Positions 23,125 to 28,274 of a stretch of DNA of 28,274 nucleotides are shown here, piece by piece. The stretch covers positions 1 through 28,274 of the forward strand of contig UQFC01000030.1 of assembly GCA_900540335.1 (NCBI GenBank), given 5' to 3'. The notes beneath the pieces were generated by a model, which saw only the letters and a list, made by a program, of their open reading frames with translations, searched no databases and was not told the DNA's origin. This stretch comes from an uncultured Clostridium sp. Lineage in GTDB: Bacteria; Bacillota; Clostridia; Lachnospirales; Lachnospiraceae. A program made the position numbers and the translations under genes. Position 1 is the stretch's first letter, and each line of letters starts with the position of its first letter.

Positions 23125-23155
23125 ACTCGAACTGCGTCTGTCGAATCCGGTCGAA
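23125..23155. promoter_or_regulatory. Three TCGAA motifs resembling Spo0A boxes
   Basis: An exact 0A box TGTCGAA lies at 23139-23145, with partial matches ACTCGAA (23125-23131) and GGTCGAA (23149-23155), all in the same orientation between the two DnaA-box arrays. Spo0A binds TGTCGAA in Bacillus and also acts at oriC. A single 7-mer is weak evidence; the clustering is what makes it worth noting. Confidence 0.35.
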
Positions 23156-23208
23156 AACCGCTAAAATACTAGGTTTTTTAAATTTTTAGACATTTTCTTA
23201 TGTAAATC

Positions 23209-23257
23209 AAAAAATCCACATAGTTCCTTTACATAAAAAGTGGAAAACTATGTGGAT
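23209..23257 (-). terminator. Intrinsic terminator of murC
   Basis: On the minus strand a perfect 12-bp inverted repeat (AACTATGTGGAT arms at 23214-23225 and 23246-23257) with a 20-nt loop is followed by TTTTTG. It begins 12 nt past the murC stop codon. One of its arms includes most of the DnaA box at 23251-23259. Confidence 0.85.
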
Positions 23258-23269
23258 AATGTGGATAAC

Positions 23270-24649
23270 TTACAATCCCAACAGTCTTTCCCCAACTTTT
23301 ACAATGTCTCCGGCACCCATAGTTATCAACAAATCGCCTGTTGAACAATTTTCTAAAAGAAATGTCTCAATTTCATCAAAAGTAGGGAAATAATGGACGT
23401 TTCCGCCTGCAGCCTGGATTCTTGAAGCAATATCTCTGGAGCTGACGCCCAGAGTATCTGTCTCACGGGCTGCAAAAATATCAGCCAGAACAACCTCATC
23501 TGCTGCTGAGAGAGCCTGGGCAAACTCATCCAGAAAAGCCTTCGTCCTGCTGTAGGTATGAGGCTGGAATACACACCACAGCTTCTTATGGGGATAATTG
23601 GCTGCCGCCGCCAGAGTTGCCGCTATTTCCTGGGGATGATGGGCATAGTCGTCAATAATGGTCACTCCATGCATCACACCTTTTTTTTCAAATCTCCGTT
23701 CAGTTCCTGTAAAATTCCGAAGTCCCTCTGCAATTTTATCAGCGGGAATGCCGAGAGCTCTGGCCGCAGCAACTGCCCCCAGAGCATTGTATACATTATG
23801 CTCTCCCGGAACACTTAAAGCAATCCGCTGTCCCGGTACGCCATTTTCCACCAGCGTAAAGGACGGTCTTCCAAAGCTGTCATAAGAAAGCTCTGCCGCG
23901 CGAAAATCGCTGCCCTCTCCATGTCCGAAGGTTACAATCCGGCAGGGAAGGCCTTCGCAGATCTCCCGGTAATTTTCAATATCGCTGTTTATAATCAGAA
24001 GTCCTTCTGCCGGAAGCTTCTCGGCAAACAGCCGGAAGGAATGGCGAATATCCGCAAGATCCTTGAAAAAGTCCAGGTGATCCGCTTCAATATTCAGAAT
24101 CACTCCCATTGTCGGATAAAATGACAGAAAACTGTTGGTGTACTCACAGGCCTCTGTTACAAACAGATCCGAGCTTCCTACCCGGATATTTCCGCCGATA
24201 GAATGAAGAATTCCGCCTACAGAAATCGTTGGATCCGTCTCCCCGGCCAGAAGAATCTCTGTCAGCATCGAGGTAGTGGTTGTCTTTCCGTGGGTTCCCG
24301 CAACAGCCACGGCCTGTCTGTAGTTTTTCATCATCTGGCCCAGAAGCTCTGCCCGGCTCAGCATGGGAAGCCCCTTCTGTACAGCTGCCGCATACTCCGG
24401 ATTGTCCGGATGAACTGCCGCCGTATAAACCACCAGCTTTACATTATCTGAAATATTCTCCGCTCTCTGCCCGTAGAAAATCTGTGCTCCCGCAGCCTCC
24501 AGATGATCCGTCAGTTCTGTTTCATGGGCGTCGGAGCCGGTAACGGTAAATCCCTCCCGGAGAAGAATCTCTGCCAGACCGCTCATGCTGATTCCGCCGA
24601 TTCCGATAAAATGTACTGCCAGAGGCTGATTAAAATCTATCTGATACAT
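23270..24649 (-). CDS. murC: UDP-N-acetylmuramate--L-alanine ligase
   Basis: A 459-residue Mur ligase that joins L-alanine to UDP-MurNAc, the first amino-acid addition in peptidoglycan synthesis. The N-terminal Rossmann motif HFIGIGGISMSGLAE is at residues 13-26, the ATP-binding loop GTHGKTTTTSM at 118-128, and the C-terminal domain has DDYAHHPQEI. The start at 24649 (MYQIDFNQ) has GGAAGGA about 6 nt upstream; the longer in-frame reading from 24679 lacks a good site. It stands alone in its unit, divergent from the PBP gene and closed by the terminator at 23209-23257. Confidence 0.97.
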   Translation of the reverse strand: MYQIDFNQPLAVHFIGIGGISMSGLAEILLREGFTVTGSDAHETELTDHLEAAGAQIFYGQRAENISDNVKLVVYTAAVHPDNPEYAAAVQKGLPMLSRAELLGQMMKNYRQAVAVAGTHGKTTTTSMLTEILLAGETDPTISVGGILHSIGGNIRVGSSDLFVTEACEYTNSFLSFYPTMGVILNIEADHLDFFKDLADIRHSFRLFAEKLPAEGLLIINSDIENYREICEGLPCRIVTFGHGEGSDFRAAELSYDSFGRPSFTLVENGVPGQRIALSVPGEHNVYNALGAVAAARALGIPADKIAEGLRNFTGTERRFEKKGVMHGVTIIDDYAHHPQEIAATLAAAANYPHKKLWCVFQPHTYSRTKAFLDEFAQALSAADEVVLADIFAARETDTLGVSSRDIASRIQAAGGNVHYFPTFDEIETFLLENCSTGDLLITMGAGDIVKVGERLLGL

Positions 24650-24709
24650 ATAAATTCCTTCCTTTATTGGTTTTATCATGGTTCTTTCTTTTCTTATGTT
24701 TTCTCTACC

Positions 24710-24738
24710 TTTTTACTTCTTTTTAACGGGAAAGTCAA
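24710..24738 (-). promoter_or_regulatory. Promoter of murC
   Basis: On the minus strand TTGACT (24733-24738), a 17-nt spacer and TAAAAA (24710-24715), about 60 nt before the murC start. The -35 is good and the -10 moderate. It lies back to back with the PBP promoter. Confidence 0.6.
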
Positions 24739-24757
24739 TGTTTTCCTCTTATTTTTG

Positions 24758-24785
24758 TTGTTTTCCGCCGGATTTGTATTATAAT
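24758..24785 (+). promoter_or_regulatory. Promoter of the class A PBP unit
   Basis: On the plus strand TTGTTT (24758-24763), a 16-nt spacer and an exact TATAAT (24780-24785). Transcription would start near 24792, downstream of the in-frame ATG at 24788, which supports the later start at 24824. Confidence 0.6.
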
Positions 24786-24823
24786 CAATGGTAACTCAAT
24801 ACAACCAGATAGCGAGGTGCAAC

Positions 24824-27703
24824 ATGAAACGAAATCAACTGCTCCGTTCCCTGCCAAGAGGACTGGCAGGCTTTTTTATCAGCCTGTTCGGAATCATCGG
24901 CTGGCTGCTTCAGAGCTTTCTCCAGCTTCTAACCGGCTGCCTGATTCTCGGCGCGCTGATTGCTCTGTTAATCTATGCAAAGGTGAAGCCGGATCTGGAT
25001 TACTGCCGGGAGGTCGCCTATGACAAACTGGCGCAAATGCAGAGGCAGGACTTCCAGCTGCTTTCCGATACAGAGGTCTATGATAAAAACAATCAGCTCA
25101 TTGGCCTGATTAATGCCGGCCATTATGAGTATGTCCCCATTAAGGATATCAGCATGAACCTGCAGAACGCCTACATTGCCCAGGAGGACCGGCGTTTTAA
25201 AAGCCACACAGGCGTAGACTGGATCGCTACGTTCAGGGCCGGACTTGCCCTGGTAAAAAACCGGGGAGAAATCACCCAGGGCGGATCCACCATTACCCAG
25301 CAGGTTATCAAAAATACATACCTGACTCAGGAACAGAGCTTTACCAGAAAAATCGTAGAAATTCTTCTTGCTCCGGAGGTGGAAAAAAAATACTCCAAGG
25401 CAGATATTATGGAGTTCTACTGCAACACCAACTTTTACGGCAACCACTGCTATGGAGTCCAGGCAGCCAGCCGTTATTATTTTGGAAAGGATGCCGCGGA
25501 TCTGGAAACGTGGGAAGCCGCTGTGCTGGTCGGTCTGAGCAACAGCCCTTCCGCCTACGATCCCATCCGCAATCCCAATGATTCTCTGGAAAAACGAAAC
25601 GATGTACTCCAGAGTATGCATGAAATCCACTACCTGACTGACGAAGAATACCAGAACGCTGTTTCCCAGCCTCTGAGCATTGTTCAGGAGGAGGCCGAGG
25701 GTACCGATGAGAATTATCAGAGCAGCTACGCCATTCACTGCGCCGCTCTGGCTCTGATGAAAATGGAGGATTTCCCCTTCCAGTACATCTTCCGGGACAA
25801 AGAGGATTATGACTCTTATATAGAAAATTACCAGACGGTCTATAAGGCGAAAAATGAAGAAATCCGTGCAGGCGGCTATCGCATTTATACGTCCCTGGAC
25901 AGTCAGCTTCAGGACGTTCTCCAGACTCAGGTGGATTCTGTTCTGGAATCCTACACAGAGCTTCAGGAAAACGGCAAATATGCCCTCCAGGGCGCAGCGG
26001 TTATTGTGGATAACAAAACCAATTATGTTGCCGCCATTGTAGGCGGAAGAGGGACAGAGGATCCCTTTAACCGGGCCTATTTAAGCGCCCGCCAGCCAGG
26101 CAGTACCATTAAGCCTCTGATCAGCTACGGCCCGGCTTTTGACACCGGAGAATATTATCCGGCCCGCATGGTAGACGATCACAAATGGGAAGGCGGCCCC
26201 TCCAACAGCGGCGGCAATTACTACGGCAATATTACGGTCCGGGAAGCCTTAAACCGCAGTTTAAATACTGTTGCATGGCAGATTCTTACGGATATCGGCG
26301 TCAACTTCGGCCTGGATTATCTGGGACAGATGGAATTCCAGAAGCTGACCTGGGTGGACAACAACGTTCCTTCTCTGAGTATCGGCGGCTTTACCAACGG
26401 CGTTCGCGTTGTTGATATGGCAAAGGGCTACAGCACTCTGGCCAACCGCGGCGTATACGATGAGCGGACCTGCATTGTCCGCATAGAGCATCAGCAGCAG
26501 GGAGAGCTGACAAAGCATTACAAGCCTTTTGCAAAACAGGTTTACCAGGAAGATTCCGCATTTATGCTTACGGATATTTTAAAAGGAACGCTTACTGAAA
26601 GCTACGGCACCGGACGCGGACTGGCTCTGGAAAACGGAATGCCGGCCGCCGGAAAAACAGGAACCACAAACAGCAGCAAGGATACCTGGTTCTGCGGCTA
26701 TACCCGCTACTACACCACTGCAGTATGGGTCGGCTATGATATTCCCCGGGCCATGCCCGGAATCTACGGCAGCACCTATGCCGGAAAAATCTGGAAACGG
26801 GTTATGGACGAGATTCATACAGGACTGGAGCCTCTTGACTGGGAGCAGCCGGCATCTGTAGAAATGCAGGAGGATTCCAGCAGCGGTATTACTGATTATG
26901 TCAGCACAACCGCCCAGCTTCGTGCTCAGCAGAGCATTCACGACAAGGAACAGCGCAGACTGGCCCAGGAGCTGGAGACCTCGGTTTCCCTGTTTGAAAA
27001 GAAAATCATTGAAACCGTGGAGGATACCTACTGGGTAAACGAACAGTATCAGTCTATTATTACCCAGCTGAATCAGATGGATGAAGGAGACGCCCGGGGC
27101 ACTCTGTTAGATCGGACAACCTCTAAATATGCAGAATTTACTCCCATTATCGATCAGATGCAGGACACCATCGCCCTTTATGAACAGCAGAAGGCCAGAG
27201 AGGCCGCTGAAGCCCAGAAAAAGGCCGAAGAGGATGCAGTAAAGGCAAGAGAAGATCTGGAAGCCCAGACACGCAAAAACACCTTCCTGACTGCACTTAT
27301 GGATGTGGAAAAGCTGGAATACCAGGCTCCAAATGCCCAGCAGCTGGTGCAGACAGCCATTGACCGCCTGCCTCTGGTTGAAGATTATGAGGAGGCCGCC
27401 TCCTACAGTCAGCGCCTGGAAGCCGCAATTGCCCGTATTTCCACACTTCCCACTGCTGCCGAATGGAAAATGATGGAGGAGAAAAAAGCCGAAGAGGAAG
27501 CCAGAAAACAGGCCCAGGAGCAACAGCAGATTCAGGACAGACAGGCCCAGCTTCAAGGCTATCTTGCCCAGGAACGAATGAAATGGAGTATTTCTTCTCC
27601 TGTTGTTACAGGTCCGGGAGTTCCCTCCGGAGCCTTATCATCAGGAACCGGCAATGAAAAACAAAACCCGGCCGCTCAGGCAGAAGGAGGAACAGCAGAA
27701 TGA
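24824..27703 (+). CDS. Class A penicillin-binding protein (glycosyltransferase/transpeptidase) with coiled-coil tail
   Basis: A 959-residue bifunctional peptidoglycan synthase. A short cytoplasmic N-terminus and a hydrophobic anchor (about 15-52) precede a GT51 domain with catalytic E121 in AQEDRRFKSHTG, GGSTITQQVIKN and the YSKADIMEFYCN motif. The transpeptidase domain has the SxxK nucleophile S427 and K430 (GSTIK), SLN (S479-N481) and KTGTT (K611). After about residue 690 comes an unusual 250-residue Glu/Ala/Lys/Gln-rich region, largely predicted coiled coil, ending in a Gly/Ser/Pro tail, where many PBP1 proteins have PASTA, FN3 or Pro-rich tails. The start at 24824 follows GAGGTG and lies after the promoter's start site. 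Its stop overlaps the next ATG by 4 nt. Confidence 0.95.
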   Translation: MKRNQLLRSLPRGLAGFFISLFGIIGWLLQSFLQLLTGCLILGALIALLIYAKVKPDLDYCREVAYDKLAQMQRQDFQLLSDTEVYDKNNQLIGLINAGHYEYVPIKDISMNLQNAYIAQEDRRFKSHTGVDWIATFRAGLALVKNRGEITQGGSTITQQVIKNTYLTQEQSFTRKIVEILLAPEVEKKYSKADIMEFYCNTNFYGNHCYGVQAASRYYFGKDAADLETWEAAVLVGLSNSPSAYDPIRNPNDSLEKRNDVLQSMHEIHYLTDEEYQNAVSQPLSIVQEEAEGTDENYQSSYAIHCAALALMKMEDFPFQYIFRDKEDYDSYIENYQTVYKAKNEEIRAGGYRIYTSLDSQLQDVLQTQVDSVLESYTELQENGKYALQGAAVIVDNKTNYVAAIVGGRGTEDPFNRAYLSARQPGSTIKPLISYGPAFDTGEYYPARMVDDHKWEGGPSNSGGNYYGNITVREALNRSLNTVAWQILTDIGVNFGLDYLGQMEFQKLTWVDNNVPSLSIGGFTNGVRVVDMAKGYSTLANRGVYDERTCIVRIEHQQQGELTKHYKPFAKQVYQEDSAFMLTDILKGTLTESYGTGRGLALENGMPAAGKTGTTNSSKDTWFCGYTRYYTTAVWVGYDIPRAMPGIYGSTYAGKIWKRVMDEIHTGLEPLDWEQPASVEMQEDSSSGITDYVSTTAQLRAQQSIHDKEQRRLAQELETSVSLFEKKIIETVEDTYWVNEQYQSIITQLNQMDEGDARGTLLDRTTSKYAEFTPIIDQMQDTIALYEQQKAREAAEAQKKAEEDAVKAREDLEAQTRKNTFLTALMDVEKLEYQAPNAQQLVQTAIDRLPLVEDYEEAASYSQRLEAAIARISTLPTAAEWKMMEEKKAEEEARKQAQEQQQIQDRQAQLQGYLAQERMKWSISSPVVTGPGVPSGALSSGTGNEKQNPAAQAEGGTAE

Positions 27704-28167
27704 GTGAACACACAGATGATACAAATACAAACCTCCATCTTCCGGAAGAAGAACAGGCCTGTGAAACAGCCCCTGCCGATGATACCTCTGCCATTCAGGA
27801 GGCTCTGGCTCAGGAAATTCAGAATGTAACAACTGATATTCCAAAGCTGGATCTGAGCGGAATCTCCGGTGAGGAACCGGAGGCTGCTCTTCCGGAGGAG
27901 GACTCCGGCGGCAGTTCTCTGCCGGATCAGGAATCTGTAAGCACCTGGTTTCTGACTTTTATGTGCATGAACATTCCCATTGCAGGCTGGTTCTATCTGT
28001 TCCGCCTTGCATTTAATCAAAAAAACACCCAGAGGCAGAATTTCGCCCGGGCTTATCTGTTTTACAAACTGATTTTCCTGGCCATATCTGCTGTTATTCT
28101 GGGCATACTCATTTATGTCGGACTGGATCTGCTGGATCAGCTTCTGGCCTATATGGAGATGCTTTAA
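27700..28167 (+). CDS. Small acidic two-helix membrane protein, function unknown
   Basis: A 155-residue protein I do not recognise. Residues 1-80 are acidic and probably disordered (NLHLPEEEQ, EEPEAALPEEDSGG). Two hydrophobic helices follow at about 82-103 (with NIPIAGWFYLF) and 122-143, joined by a short basic, polar loop (NQKNTQRQNFARA). No signal peptide is present. Its ATG overlaps the PBP stop codon (ATGA) with AGGAGG just upstream in the PBP tail, so the two are co-translated, which suggests a partner or regulator of the synthase; that is inference. A strong terminator follows immediately. Confidence 0.85.
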   Translation: MSEHTDDTNTNLHLPEEEQACETAPADDTSAIQEALAQEIQNVTTDIPKLDLSGISGEEPEAALPEEDSGGSSLPDQESVSTWFLTFMCMNIPIAGWFYLFRLAFNQKNTQRQNFARAYLFYKLIFLAISAVILGILIYVGLDLLDQLLAYMEML

Positions 28168-28175
28168 AACATACA

Positions 28176-28238
28176 AAAACCCCTTTCAGCAGAAACGTCA
28201 GAATCCCGGATTCCCGTTTCTCTGCTGAAGGGGGTTTT
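28176..28238 (+). terminator. Intrinsic terminator of the PBP unit
   Basis: A long hairpin pairs AAAACCCC-TTTCAGCAG-AAACG (28176-28197) with CGTTTC-TCTGCTGAA-GGGGGTTTT (28215-28238), with minor bulges, and contains a small GAATC/GATTC stem at the apex. TTTTCTTTCTTC follows on the plus strand. The remaining bases to the window end show no feature. Confidence 0.9.
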
Positions 28239-28274
28239 CTTTCTTCAAAGTTCCTCTAACAGACTCTTATTTAT

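Larger units (their letters stand above)
23069..23268. promoter_or_regulatory. DnaA-box cluster upstream of the dnaD-dnaI operon
   Basis: Five exact DnaA boxes (TTATCCACA or its complement TGTGGATAA) occur in 200 bp: 23069-23077 on plus; 23086-23094, 23095-23103, 23251-23259 and 23260-23268 on minus. TGTGGATAT at 23104-23112 differs at one position. Boxes at 23086-23112 abut with no gap, as do those at 23251-23268. The centre (about 23161-23240) is AT-rich. No dnaA, dnaN or rpmH is present, so this is more likely a DnaA-controlled promoter or titration site than oriC. A weak promoter, TTGACT (23115-23120) with CATTAT (23091-23096), would be covered by the first array. Confidence 0.85.

Noticed and set aside
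23041..23268. Chromosomal replication origin (oriC)
   Set aside because: DnaA boxes and an AT-rich centre are present, but dnaA, dnaN, recF, rpmH and gyrase genes are all absent from both sides. A regulatory or titration cluster is the simpler reading.
24968..25738. Minus-strand ORF of 256 codons inside the PBP gene
   Set aside because: It overlaps the GT51 domain on the opposite strand and shows no start signal or family match.

Overview
The window looks like chromosomal DNA from a spore-forming, low-to-mid GC Firmicute, most likely a member of the Lachnospiraceae. The grounds are the gene order (mazG, hup, rqcP, yabP, yabQ, divIC, spoIIE, tilS, hpt, ftsH, close to the Bacillus spoVT-ftsH neighbourhood), the sporulation genes, strong AGGAGG ribosome binding sites, sigma-A type promoters and two glycogen/starch-type GH13 proteins. 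It is dense core genome. I see no insertion sequence, prophage, CRISPR array or rRNA. Everything up to about 24.65 kb is on the minus strand; the last two genes are on the plus strand.

Layout from the left edge: tRNA-Tyr (8-89); a GH13 neopullulanase-like enzyme with a complete catalytic triad (203-2314); a 416-base gene-free gap; then, transcribed leftward, tilS-hpt-ftsH (6673 to 2731), spoIIE, and yabP-yabQ-divIC. Two terminator-like hairpins contain the ribosome binding sites of spoIIE and yabP. Next come hup-rqcP from a strong promoter, mazG, a GlgX/isoamylase relative that has lost all three catalytic residues, exoA, and a sugar nucleotidyltransferase. Then follows a polar amino-acid ABC transporter operon (ATPase, lipoprotein, two permeases, and a cytidylate-kinase-like gene at the end). 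The right third holds signal peptidase I with a divergent PRPP synthetase, the helicase-loading genes dnaI-like and dnaD-like, murC, and, divergently, a class A penicillin-binding protein with a long coiled-coil tail plus a small membrane protein.

Functions: replication initiation (DnaD/DnaI), cell wall synthesis and division (MurC, PBP1, DivIC), sporulation (SpoIIE, YabP, YabQ), translation quality and tRNA modification (RqcP, TilS), nucleotide metabolism (Hpt, Prs, MazG), protein export and quality control (SipS, FtsH), amino acid uptake, and alpha-glucan metabolism.

Most noteworthy: (1) a DnaA-box cluster with five exact 9-mers and one near match, in two arrays of directly abutting boxes, between murC and the helicase-loading genes, with Spo0A-box-like motifs inside it; (2) a GlgX-family pseudoenzyme translationally coupled to mazG; (3) a SpoIIE lacking the whole membrane domain; (4) paired hairpin/-10 arrangements at spoIIE and yabP that could make translation depend on which promoter produced the transcript. 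All calls come from reading the sequence; no database search was run.
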